Origin: Flavobacteriales bacterium
GTDB lineage: Bacteria > Bacteroidota > Bacteroidia > Flavobacteriales_F > PHOS-HE28
Direction: 5' to 3'
DNA length: 64,000 bases
Assembly: GCA_030584065.1 (NCBI GenBank)
Contig: CP129489.1
Span: forward strand, 1,903,497-1,967,496
The position numbers and the translations under genes were made by a program. Below, in pieces: positions 1 through 8,021 of the stretch; the stretch's first letter is position 1; each line of letters opens with the position of its first letter. The notes under the pieces are model-generated. The model saw only the letters and a program-made list of their open reading frames with translations, ran no database searches and had not been told where the DNA came from.

Positions 1-1445
1 AAGCGGTCGCCTACCGGCAGGTGCTCCAGGATGAAGAAGCCCGTGCTCTCCTTCCGGTAGTCGGGCAGAAGCGGGCGCACGCCGGTGCCCGGGATATTCG
101 CGTTGTCCTGAAGCAGGGCATTCACACCAACCTTGCCGTGCAACCGGGGCCCGATCCAGTGCTTGAGGACGGCCTCGGCGGTGTGCGTAGCCAGATAGAG
201 GTCGAGCGAGGGCAAGGCGCTGCGGCCGCTGCGCCGGATATCGTACTCCTGCCGATCGTTGGCCTGGTAGGCATAGGTGAGCGCCAGGCGGCTGCGGTCG
301 CTCACGGCCATGGTGGCCTCGGCCTTGAGAAGATGGTGCTGCACCACCTGCCGCGGGGCTTCGATGGCATAAGTGGGGTCGGCGATGTACCAAGGACGCC
401 CTGATGCGATGGCGTTGGCCAGGTCGGTGAGGTTGCCGATGTGAGCCGCTCGCAGTATGCCGAGCTCCCGGCCGAACCAGCTGTAGTAGAGCTGCGCGCT
501 CCAGCGGTGGTCGCGGTAGCCGATTGCGGCCGAGGCGCCCGCCTCACGGAGTCCGGTGTTGCTCAGGGTGTAGCGGGCCGATTCGCTGTCGCCCAGCATG
601 CGCCCGCTTCCCTGCACGCGCCAGCCCAGGCCGCGCAAGCCCTTCACGCCGCCCTGCAGCACGCCGCTCGCTCCGCCGCCGCGTCCGTTGAGCACGCCAA
701 GGCTGCGCAGCTCGCCGCCGATCCCCGCTTCGCGCGGGAGCTCCACCGGCTCGGTGACCACCACCCCTCCGATGGCATCACTGCCGTACTGCACGCTGGC
801 AGCGCCCTTCACCACGGTGATCCGGTCGCTGCTCAGCGGATCAAGGCTGGGCGCATGCTCCGTTCCCCACTGCTGGTCCTCCTGGCGGACCCCTTGGTTG
901 AGCGTTAGCACCCGGTTGCCGCTGAGCCCGTGCACCATGGGCTTGGCGATGGTGGGCCCACTGGACTGGATGGCCACGCCGGGCACCACGGTGATCATAT
1001 CGGCCAGCGCACCGCCTGCACGTTCATCCATGGCGCGCCGATCGAGCCCTTGCCGCGCATGGCCCACATTCTCGTCAGGCCGCTTCTGGACCACCTCCAG
1101 TTCGCGCAGCTCCTCCGCGTGATGCTCCAGCATGAAGTCAGCGGTGATGGACCGGCTCAGGGTCATCTGGCGCATCACCGGCTCGCATCCGAGGTGCGCG
1201 ACCTTCACCAGGTAGGTGCCGGCGCAGAGGCCTTCGATCCGGTACCGGCCCATCGCGTCGGCCACGCTGCCCTTGCCCAAGGCAGGGATGAATACCTCGG
1301 AATAGGAAAGAGGCTGCCGGTCATGCTCGTCCAGGACGACGCCGGAGAGCACGATTGCGCACGAATCCGCCGGTTGCGCCGTCACCCCTTGGGTGGCGAC
1401 GAACGTCAGGACGAGGAAAAGGGACAAGAGCCGATGCAACGACAT
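1..1445 (-). CDS. TonB-dependent outer-membrane receptor (3' end outside window)
   Basis: The protein should import a substrate across the outer membrane using TonB energy. Reading down from the ATG at 1445 there is a signal peptide (MSLHRLLSLFLVLTFVATQG...AQPA). A carboxypeptidase-regulatory-like beta domain follows at about residues 30-95 (VLSGVVLDEHDRQPLSYSEV). Next is a plug domain with the typical segments ITVVPGVAIQSSG, MVHGLSGNRVLTLNQGVRQE and VVKGAASVQYGSDAIGGVVV, and then the start of the beta barrel. The frame stays open to base 1, so the C-terminal barrel lies outside the window. The plug wording resembles Bacteroidota receptors linked to transition-metal uptake. The small Cys/His-rich protein just upstream on the same strand fits a metal substrate, but that is inference. 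Confidence 0.9.
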   Translation of the reverse strand, partial: MSLHRLLSLFLVLTFVATQGVTAQPADSCAIVLSGVVLDEHDRQPLSYSEVFIPALGKGSVADAMGRYRIEGLCAGTYLVKVAHLGCEPVMRQMTLSRSITADFMLEHHAEELRELEVVQKRPDENVGHARQGLDRRAMDERAGGALADMITVVPGVAIQSSGPTIAKPMVHGLSGNRVLTLNQGVRQEDQQWGTEHAPSLDPLSSDRITVVKGAASVQYGSDAIGGVVVTEPVELPREAGIGGELRSLGVLNGRGGGASGVLQGGVKGLRGLGWRVQGSGRMLGDSESARYTLSNTGLREAGASAAIGYRDHRWSAQLYYSWFGRELGILRAAHIGNLTDLANAIASGRPWYIADPTYAIEAPRQVVQHHLLKAEATMAVSDRSRLALTYAYQANDRQEYDIRRSGRSALPSLDLYLATHTAEAVLKHWIGPRLHGKVGVNALLQDNANIPGTGVRPLLPDYRKESTGFFILEHLPVGDR

Positions 1446-1530
1446 GGTTTGGATTCGACCTGAAAGGCGGGAATGCATGCAGCAGCATGCGGAATGGTGC
1501 GCCTCAGCGCATCACTGCGTCAGCAGCGGG

Positions 1531-1848
1531 TCACGCTTGCGGCGGACCTCTTCCCTTGTGGTCGAATCCGGGGGCCGGCAGGACCTGCTGTGCGCAGGGA
1601 GCCCATCGCCCTTCCATGGGCTGCTCAGGCTCGGCCATCCCAATGGCTGGAGCAGCCAGGAAGCCCGGCAGGACGAGATCGCAGATGCTGCAGTCACCGT
1701 GCACGATTGCCGCACCGGAGGCCCCCTCGACGGGCACAGCCTCGGCGTGCTCGTCGCAATGGTGCGGAATCACAGGCCCGACGAGCAGGACCCCCATGAG
1801 CAACGCCATGAGAGCGGCCGTACCCCTTTCGAGCAGCAACCTGAGCAT
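1531..1848 (-). CDS. Small membrane/periplasmic Cys-His-rich protein
   Basis: This 105-residue protein has an N-terminal hydrophobic segment (about residues 9-28, ALMALLMGVLLVGPVIP). A HHCDEH cluster follows, then the motif HGDCSICDLVL near residue 50 and a short RGPPQA tail. Small proteins with an HxDCxICD motif commonly sit beside TonB-dependent receptors in Bacteroidota, and the arrangement here is the same: the receptor gene starts 85 bp downstream on the same strand. The clustered His and Cys residues suggest metal binding, perhaps handing the metal to the receptor. No enzyme motif is visible and the function is not established. Confidence 0.7.
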   Translation of the reverse strand: MLRLLLERGTAALMALLMGVLLVGPVIPHHCDEHAEAVPVEGASGAAIVHGDCSICDLVLPGFLAAPAIGMAEPEQPMEGRWAPCAQQVLPAPGFDHKGRGPPQA

Positions 1849-1912
1849 TGTGCAAAGTTACAGTGCCCCAGATACGTTCCAGACCTATTTTCGCAGCCCC
1901 ACCCCCCTCTCC

Positions 1913-3136
1913 ATGAATCGACTTCTCCTCTCGGCTGCCGCAGCGGCCATCATCTTCGTGAACAGCGCCATTGCGCAGTGGACGCAGATCAACCACCCCG
2001 GCTACACCGCCGTTCAGAGCATCACCACCTCACCCGGTGCCATCTACATGGTTAGCTACCCCAACGGGGTGATCATGAGCACGGATAACGGCGCATCCTG
2101 GAACCCGGCGAACACGGGGCTGCCCACCACCCTCACGCAGATCCACTCGGTATTCTACAACGGCACCGTCCTGCTTTGCGGAACGGAATCGGGCATCTAC
2201 CGCAGCACCAATGGCGGCGCTTCCTGGAGCCTTGCGAATACCAGCCTGCCGACCGCGAGTTCCTCGAACTACGCGAAGAAGTTCATCCGTGCCGGGTCCA
2301 CCACCCTTGCGGTGTACAGCGCCACCATCGGCGGCGGCGGCGGCATCTACCGCACCACCGACAATGGCGACTTCTGGTTCAGCGGCAACAATGGCCTGGC
2401 CCTGAACATGACGGTCTACCAAGTGGCGCAGGTGGGAAGCCTGCTCTATGCGGCCACGAGCACCGGCCTTTCCTCCTCCAGCAACCTGGCGGTGACGTGG
2501 AGCCCGATCGCCTCGGCCAACTTCACGTGCTACGCCGTGCAGGGCACCCCTGCGCGCCTCATGGTGATCTCGGGGCTCGGCTTCCGCTACAGCAACAATG
2601 GCGGCTCCACCTGGATCGGTTCCAGCGGGGCACCAGCGGCGCCGCAGGCAGGGGAGCTCATTCTCTACGATGGGAAGTATTGGGCGCTCACCGGGGCGCC
2701 GGACAACAATGTGCTTCGCTCCACCGACAATGGTGCGACCTTCAGCGTCTACGAGACCGGACTCAACGGCCCCGATGTCATCTCCCAGAACACCTTCCAC
2801 GCCAGCGGCAACACGCTGTACCTGGGCTGCATCTTCAACCTTTACAGCCACCCTGGCACCACCACCGGAATCGAACAGCCGGCGGCAGGCGCGATGGCCA
2901 AGCCCTATCCCACCGTCTTCACCGATGGCTTCAACCTGGACCTCGGCCGGACCAGCCAGGGTGCGCAAGTGGTCCTGATCGATGCGGCAGGCCGTGAGGC
3001 TGCTCGGCATCCTCTGGTCTTCGGCCCCACGGCGTGGATCGAGCGCGGCAACCTGCCGGGGGGCACCTACCGGGTGCTGCTTGCCGAGGGGCTCAACGGC
3101 CAGCCCCGCTGGGTGGGCACGGTGATCGCCCAATGA
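1913..3136 (+). CDS. Secreted BNR/Ycf48-like beta-propeller protein with T9SS tail
   Basis: The 407-residue secreted protein starts at ATG 1913 with a clear signal peptide (MNRLLLSAAAAAIIFVNSAIAQ). An open frame exists upstream, but only this start gives a signal sequence. The body carries repeats of the sialidase/photosystem-assembly propeller type (STDNGASW, STNGGASW, TTDNGDFW, SNNGGSTW, STDNGATF), each followed by beta-strand residues. The last 75 or so residues (LDLGRTSQGAQVVLIDAAGR...LPGGTYRVLLAEG) resemble a type IX secretion sorting domain, so surface display or release is likely. The stop codon overlaps the pfkA start. No catalytic residues can be named. Binding or structural roles are as likely as a glycosidase. 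Confidence 0.85.
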   Translation: MNRLLLSAAAAAIIFVNSAIAQWTQINHPGYTAVQSITTSPGAIYMVSYPNGVIMSTDNGASWNPANTGLPTTLTQIHSVFYNGTVLLCGTESGIYRSTNGGASWSLANTSLPTASSSNYAKKFIRAGSTTLAVYSATIGGGGGIYRTTDNGDFWFSGNNGLALNMTVYQVAQVGSLLYAATSTGLSSSSNLAVTWSPIASANFTCYAVQGTPARLMVISGLGFRYSNNGGSTWIGSSGAPAAPQAGELILYDGKYWALTGAPDNNVLRSTDNGATFSVYETGLNGPDVISQNTFHASGNTLYLGCIFNLYSHPGTTTGIEQPAAGAMAKPYPTVFTDGFNLDLGRTSQGAQVVLIDAAGREAARHPLVFGPTAWIERGNLPGGTYRVLLAEGLNGQPRWVGTVIAQ

Positions 3137-4119
3137 GCGCAGGCCCGGGCATCGGGCACATCGGCGTCTTCACCTCGGGCGGAGACAGCCCAGGGATGAA
3201 TGCCGCGATACGCGCCGTGGTGCGCAGCGCGGCCTATCATGGGCTGCGGTGCTCGGGCATCATGGGCGGCTACGATGGGATGATCCGCGATGAGGTGCGA
3301 CCGCTCGGGCCGCGTGATGTGAGCAACATCATCCAGCGCGGAGGCACCATCCTGCGGTCGGCGCGGAGCGATGGGTTCCGGACGCTCGAGGGCCGCAGCC
3401 AAGCGACCGCCACGCTCCAGCGGCACGGCATCGATGCCCTCGTGGCGATCGGCGGGGACGGCACCTTCGCAGGAGCCCGCGCGCTGTTCCAGGAGCATGA
3501 GATCCGCATCATCGGCTTGCCTGGCACCATCGACAACGACCTGGCCGGAACGGACCGCACCATCGGTTTCGATACCGCCGTGAACACCGCGGTGGAGGCC
3601 ATCGACAAGCTGCGCGATACGGCGGCGTCCCACGACAGGCTCTTCTTCGTGGAGGTCATGGGACGGGATACAGGATTCATTGCGCTGGCCAGCGCAATCG
3701 CCGCCGGAGCGGAGTACGTGATGCTCCCAGAAGTGCCGCAACGCATCGAGGAACTGGCGGCCGCATTGGCCCGTGCCGAGCAGAGCAAATCATCCAGCAT
3801 CGTGGTGGTGGCCGAAGGCGATGAGGAGGGCGGCGCCGCCGAGGTTGCGCGGAAAGTGAAGCTCATCCATCCGCAGTATGACATGCGCGTGACGGTGCTG
3901 GGCCACCTGCAACGTGGCGGCTCGCCCACCGTGGTCGACCGTGTGATGGCCAGCCGGATGGGCGTCGCTGCCGTGGACCAGCTGCTCCAGGGCGCGCGCG
4001 ATGCCATGGTCGGCGAGGTCTGCGGGCAGATCGTGCTCACCCCCTTCGCTGAAGCCATCGGCCATCGGAAGCGCATCCCGGATGACCTCCTCCGGTTGAT
4101 GCCTGTGCTGGCAACTTGA
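3133..4119 (+). CDS. pfkA: ATP-dependent 6-phosphofructokinase
   Basis: This is the glycolytic enzyme that phosphorylates fructose 6-phosphate with ATP in the cytoplasm. At 328 residues it has the normal bacterial PfkA length. Family motifs appear in order: FTSGGDSPGMNAAIR at residues 13-27 (ATP loop), GGDGTFAGA near 110, PGTIDNDLAGTDRTIGFDTA with the catalytic TIDND near 134, VEVMGRDTGFIAL near 173, and LGHLQRGGSP near 256. The ATG overlaps the upstream TGA in an ATGA arrangement, which suggests translational coupling to the secreted propeller gene. That is an unexpected partner for a glycolytic enzyme and may only reflect compact packing. Confidence 0.97.
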   Translation: MSAGPGIGHIGVFTSGGDSPGMNAAIRAVVRSAAYHGLRCSGIMGGYDGMIRDEVRPLGPRDVSNIIQRGGTILRSARSDGFRTLEGRSQATATLQRHGIDALVAIGGDGTFAGARALFQEHEIRIIGLPGTIDNDLAGTDRTIGFDTAVNTAVEAIDKLRDTAASHDRLFFVEVMGRDTGFIALASAIAAGAEYVMLPEVPQRIEELAAALARAEQSKSSSIVVVAEGDEEGGAAEVARKVKLIHPQYDMRVTVLGHLQRGGSPTVVDRVMASRMGVAAVDQLLQGARDAMVGEVCGQIVLTPFAEAIGHRKRIPDDLLRLMPVLAT

Positions 4120-4130
4120 GGACAGGCAAC

Positions 4131-4161
4131 CTTGCGGGTTGGGCGGCGGTCGTTATACTTG
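4131..4161 (+). promoter_or_regulatory. Bacteroidota-type promoter for the large repeat protein
   Basis: TATACTTG at 4154-4161 matches the Bacteroidota -7 consensus TAnnTTTG at 7 of 8 positions. A TTG at 4132-4134 lies 19 bp upstream, the usual spacing for the -33 element. This position argues that translation starts at the GTG at 4183 and not at the in-frame TTG at 4132, which lies inside the promoter. Confidence 0.55.
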
Positions 4162-4182
4162 GAACACCTAGCCCCTTCCCGC

Positions 4183-7100
4183 GTGCCCTCCTTCCGATCG
4201 CTCCTCTGCATTGCAGCGCTCGCCATCGGCATTGCAGGCCATGCACAGCCCTGCCTGGTCGCCTACAATTTCACGCAATCGCCGCCACCGGTGAACGGCA
4301 CCTATGGTTGCGGAGAGACGGTCACCTTCTGCTTCACCGTCACCAACTGGAATTCCACCAACGCCAATTGGTTCCACGGCATCGCGGCCAGCTTCGGCCC
4401 GGGCTGGGACCTGAGCACGCTCACTCCCGGACCTCCGCCGGCCTCATGCTCCGGCACCGGCACCTGGGCCTGGTACCCCAGCGTGCAAGGCACGGCGGGC
4501 ACGAACATCGGACCGCAGGGCCCGGGGTTCTTCTACAACTATTCCGTCCCGGCCGATGGCAACCCGGGGAACAACTTCGGCGATTTCTGCGTGGGCGCCG
4601 TGAACTGGCAGTTCTGCTGGACGATCAGTGTGCTGAGCGGCCCAGCGTGCTTGAATGGCCTGGGCCTCGGCGTCACCTTCAACACCTTCGGCGACAGCGA
4701 GACCGGCGGCTGGAGCGGCGCCGGCTGCGGCGGGGATGCCGTGGTGCCCTCCTCGCCCGCGGTCATCCAGGCGTGCCCGGCCAACGCAGGCTCCAACGGC
4801 AGCCTTTCGGCATGCAGCAGCGGGGCGGCGCAATCGCTCTTCAGCGCCCTCGGCGGCTCGCCGCAAGCCGGTGGCGCATGGACCGGACCTTCGGGCGCAG
4901 CGCACAGCGGCTCGCTCGATCCGTCCGTTGATGCAAGCGGGGCCTATGTCTACACCGTGACCAGCGCAGCACCGGTTTGCTCTGCTTCCGCGACGGTGAC
5001 GGTGACCATCGCGCAGCAGCCCGATGCAGGAGCCGATGCGACCACCACCGTGTGTGCTGGCGATGCCCCCTTCGGATTGACCAGCGCCCTTGGAGGCACT
5101 CCCGCACCGGGTGGGAGCTGGTCCGGCCCCGCCGGTGCCTTCGCCGGTCTCTTCAGCCCTGCCACAGATGCATCTGGCGTGTACACCTACACGGTGAACG
5201 GCACCGCCCCATGCCCGAATGCGAGCGCCAGCGTTACGGTCACCGTGAATCCTTCGCCGAGCGCTGGGTCGGATGGGGCCCTCACCCTCTGCTCCAGCGA
5301 TGCGCCGGTGGACCTCGTCACCGCCTTGGGTGGAAGCCCCGACCCCGGTGGTGCCTGGACCTCGCCGAGCGGCACAACGGTCACCGGGCTCTTCTCCCCG
5401 GGCATCGATGCGGCTGGCGCCTACACCTATGCCGTGCCCGGAACACCCCCTTGCCCCACGAGCTCAGCGACGGTGGCGGTAACGGTGAATGCCTTGCCCA
5501 ACGCTGGTTCCGATGCGACGGCGGTGCTCTGCGAAACAGCAGGGCTCACCGACCTGCTCGGCCTTCTGGGAGGTAGCCCCGACGCCTCGGGGCAATGGAC
5601 CGACCCAACCGGTGCTGCGATCGGCGGCTCGGCGCTTCCTTCAGCGCTCGTGGACGGGGATTACCAATACACGGCGACGGGTGCGGTACCCTGTCCGAAC
5701 GCTGTGGCGACCTTGAGCCTGACGGTAAGCGATCAGCCGGATGCCGGATCGGATGCTTCCGTCACCTTGTGCGAAGCCTCGGCACCGTTGGACCTCCTTT
5801 CCGCGCTGGCCGGTGCACCGGATGCCGGCGGTGATTGGACGGGGCCCGGCGGTGCGGCAGTGAGCGGAACGTTCTCGCCGGGATCCTCCACCCCTGGCGT
5901 CTACATCTATACCCTCTCCGCTTCACCGCCCTGCACCACTGCTCAAGCCATCCTTACGATCACCGTGAACCCCGAGCCCTATGCCGGTATTGACGGCACC
6001 GTGGCGGTATGCAGCGAGGATGCTGCCGTCGATCTGCTGGCCGCACTGGGTGCCGGGGCGCAACCCGGTGGCACATGGACCGACCCGGTCGGCGCCCCCA
6101 CCAGCGGAAGCTTCTCGCCCGGGTCATCAGTTGACGGAACCTACACCTATACGATTCCAGCAGCGGCACCCTGTCCAGCAGCCAGCGCCACGGTGAGCAT
6201 TACCACCACTCCCGCAAGCGACCCGGGAACCGATGGCGTCCTCTCGATATGCAGCAGCGATGCGGCAATCGCGCTGATCGACTACCTCGGCGGCGCACCG
6301 CAGGCCGGGGGGACTTGGACGGGCCCTGGTGGATGGGGCGTGGCCGGAACGCTGGACCCGGCGATTGAAGCCAGCGGCGTGTATTCCTATACCCTTCCGT
6401 CGAACGGACCGTGCCCAGCGGCTACGGCGGCCGTGACCGTGACCATCGCTCAAGCGGTAAGCAGCGGACTGGATGGCTCGCTGACGGTGTGCAGCAGCGC
6501 TGGAGCCCCTGCCAGCCTATTCAACGCACTTGGAGGCTCGCCTGCGGCCGGAGGCGCATGGTCAGCCCCGGATGGCAGTCCGCATGGCCCCACGTTCGCT
6601 GCTGCTGCTGACCAGCCAGGTATCTATACCTATTCGGTACAGGGCATCGCCCCCTGCCCCGCCGCATCGAGCACCGTGGATGTTGCCGTAACCCCGGCGC
6701 CATCCGCCGGCACGGGGGGAAGCGTAACCCTTTGCGCGGACGAACCGCCGGTGGACCCCTTCAGCTGGCTTGGGGGATCACCGGAGGCCGGCGGCTCGTG
6801 GACAGGGCCTGACGGACCTGTGGCCGTGCCGATCGATCCGCCTACCGCTGCAGCCGGGGCTTACACTTACACCGTGCCCGGCACCGCGCCCTGCCCTTCC
6901 GCTCAGGCGGTCATCCAGCTGACCGTTGACCAGCTGCCGCAAGCGGGCGTGGACGGCATCCTGAACATCTGCGCCGATGGACCATCGACCAATCTGCTGG
7001 GCCTGTTGAGCGGCGCGCAGGCGGGCGGCACATGGGCAGGCCCCGCAGGCACCGCCAGCGGCACCTTCTCGCCGGGTTCTGACATCCCTGGCACCTACAC

Positions 7101-7962
7101 CTACCTCCTTTACGGTACCGGGGCCTGCGCGGGGGCCTTCGATCAGGCCACCGTGGCCGTCACCGTTCACCCGCTGCCCTTGCCCTCCTTCTCGGTGGCG
7201 GAGGGCGCTGGTTGCGCACCGCATCAAGCGGAATTCACCAATACCACGGCCGGCAGCCTGCTGAGCGCGGCTTGGGCATTCGGGGATGGCGCGGCGGGGA
7301 ACAGCACGGCCGTGGCCTATCACACCTATACGGGTGCAGGCGCTTACGATGTCGCCCTCACCGTGACCGACGCGAACGGATGCGTTGGAAGCACCACCAT
7401 GGAGGGGGCCGTGCTCGTCTCCGCGGGACCTGAAGCCTCCTTCTATGCCTTGCCGCCGCGGGTCAGCATCGAGTCACCAACCGTCACCGTATTCCACGCC
7501 GCGGATTCACTCGCCCTCTACAGCTGGACGATAGATGACCTTGTGCTGGACACCAGCGGGACCTTTCAATGGACCTTCAGCGCGGAGGTGGGTGAGCGCG
7601 TGATCTGCCTGACCGCAACGGATACGCTCGGGTGCGCGAACTCGGAATGCCTGCGTGTGCTGGTGGACGACAACCTCACCATCCATGTGCCCAATGCATT
7701 CACCCCGAATGCGGATGACATAAACGAGGTATTCCGCCCCTCCATCATCGGCGTCCAGGAGGACTGGTATGAATTCATGGTCTTCGACCGATGGGGGCAG
7801 CTGGTCTTCCGGACAACCGATCCTGCGCAGGGATGGGATGGCAGCTACCTGAACGGCGGGCAGGAACTCCCGACAGGGGTGTACGTGTGGACGCTGAAGG
7901 CCAAGGATCAATTCACGCCGGATAAGGCGGACCTCATCGGATCGGTGACCCTGCTGCGGTGA
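4183..7962 (+). CDS. Giant secreted repeat protein with PKD and gliding-motility C-terminal domain
   Basis: This is a surface protein of about 1,259 residues. Starting at GTG 4183 gives a good signal peptide (SLLCIAALAIGIAGHAQP). An N-terminal globular region of about 190 residues is followed by ten degenerate 75-80-residue repeats. Each opens like PDAGSDASVTLC, continues with a LGGSPDAGGxWTGP core and ends YTYTVxGxAPCPxASATVTVTV, with one Cys near each end that may pair within a repeat. A PKD domain follows (AWAFGDGAAGN...VALTVTDANGC). The C-terminal domain (HVPNAFTPNADDINEVFRPS...FDRWGQLVFRT...GVYVWTLKAKD) matches the gliding-motility-associated CHU_C/TIGR04131 type, a T9SS cargo signal. 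An adhesin role is inferred. It faces the minus-strand giant gene at 8022. Confidence 0.9.
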   Translation: MPSFRSLLCIAALAIGIAGHAQPCLVAYNFTQSPPPVNGTYGCGETVTFCFTVTNWNSTNANWFHGIAASFGPGWDLSTLTPGPPPASCSGTGTWAWYPSVQGTAGTNIGPQGPGFFYNYSVPADGNPGNNFGDFCVGAVNWQFCWTISVLSGPACLNGLGLGVTFNTFGDSETGGWSGAGCGGDAVVPSSPAVIQACPANAGSNGSLSACSSGAAQSLFSALGGSPQAGGAWTGPSGAAHSGSLDPSVDASGAYVYTVTSAAPVCSASATVTVTIAQQPDAGADATTTVCAGDAPFGLTSALGGTPAPGGSWSGPAGAFAGLFSPATDASGVYTYTVNGTAPCPNASASVTVTVNPSPSAGSDGALTLCSSDAPVDLVTALGGSPDPGGAWTSPSGTTVTGLFSPGIDAAGAYTYAVPGTPPCPTSSATVAVTVNALPNAGSDATAVLCETAGLTDLLGLLGGSPDASGQWTDPTGAAIGGSALPSALVDGDYQYTATGAVPCPNAVATLSLTVSDQPDAGSDASVTLCEASAPLDLLSALAGAPDAGGDWTGPGGAAVSGTFSPGSSTPGVYIYTLSASPPCTTAQAILTITVNPEPYAGIDGTVAVCSEDAAVDLLAALGAGAQPGGTWTDPVGAPTSGSFSPGSSVDGTYTYTIPAAAPCPAASATVSITTTPASDPGTDGVLSICSSDAAIALIDYLGGAPQAGGTWTGPGGWGVAGTLDPAIEASGVYSYTLPSNGPCPAATAAVTVTIAQAVSSGLDGSLTVCSSAGAPASLFNALGGSPAAGGAWSAPDGSPHGPTFAAAADQPGIYTYSVQGIAPCPAASSTVDVAVTPAPSAGTGGSVTLCADEPPVDPFSWLGGSPEAGGSWTGPDGPVAVPIDPPTAAAGAYTYTVPGTAPCPSAQAVIQLTVDQLPQAGVDGILNICADGPSTNLLGLLSGAQAGGTWAGPAGTASGTFSPGSDIPGTYTYLLYGTGACAGAFDQATVAVTVHPLPLPSFSVAEGAGCAPHQAEFTNTTAGSLLSAAWAFGDGAAGNSTAVAYHTYTGAGAYDVALTVTDANGCVGSTTMEGAVLVSAGPEASFYALPPRVSIESPTVTVFHAADSLALYSWTIDDLVLDTSGTFQWTFSAEVGERVICLTATDTLGCANSECLRVLVDDNLTIHVPNAFTPNADDINEVFRPSIIGVQEDWYEFMVFDRWGQLVFRTTDPAQGWDGSYLNGGQELPTGVYVWTLKAKDQFTPDKADLIGSVTLLR

Positions 7963-7978
7963 GGGCGTGAAAAGGAAA

Positions 7979-8000
7979 GGCCCCGGCATCCGCCGAGGCC
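7979..8000. terminator. Possible terminator hairpin between convergent genes
   Basis: GGCC-C-CGGC (7979-7987) pairs with GCCG-A-GGCC (7992-8000) across an ATCC loop, with one C-A mismatch. It lies between the ends of two convergent giant genes. There is no T-run on either side, so termination is only suggested by position. Confidence 0.35.
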
Positions 8001-8021
8001 CGTCCATCCAACACAGGTCCA

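Noticed and set aside
1..1463. Plus-strand open frames opposite the TonB receptor
   Set aside because: They are fragmentary and without domains, whereas the minus strand reads continuously as a receptor with signal peptide and plug.
4132..4182. TTG start for the large repeat protein
   Set aside because: It lies inside the predicted promoter and adds residues before an otherwise well-formed signal peptide.
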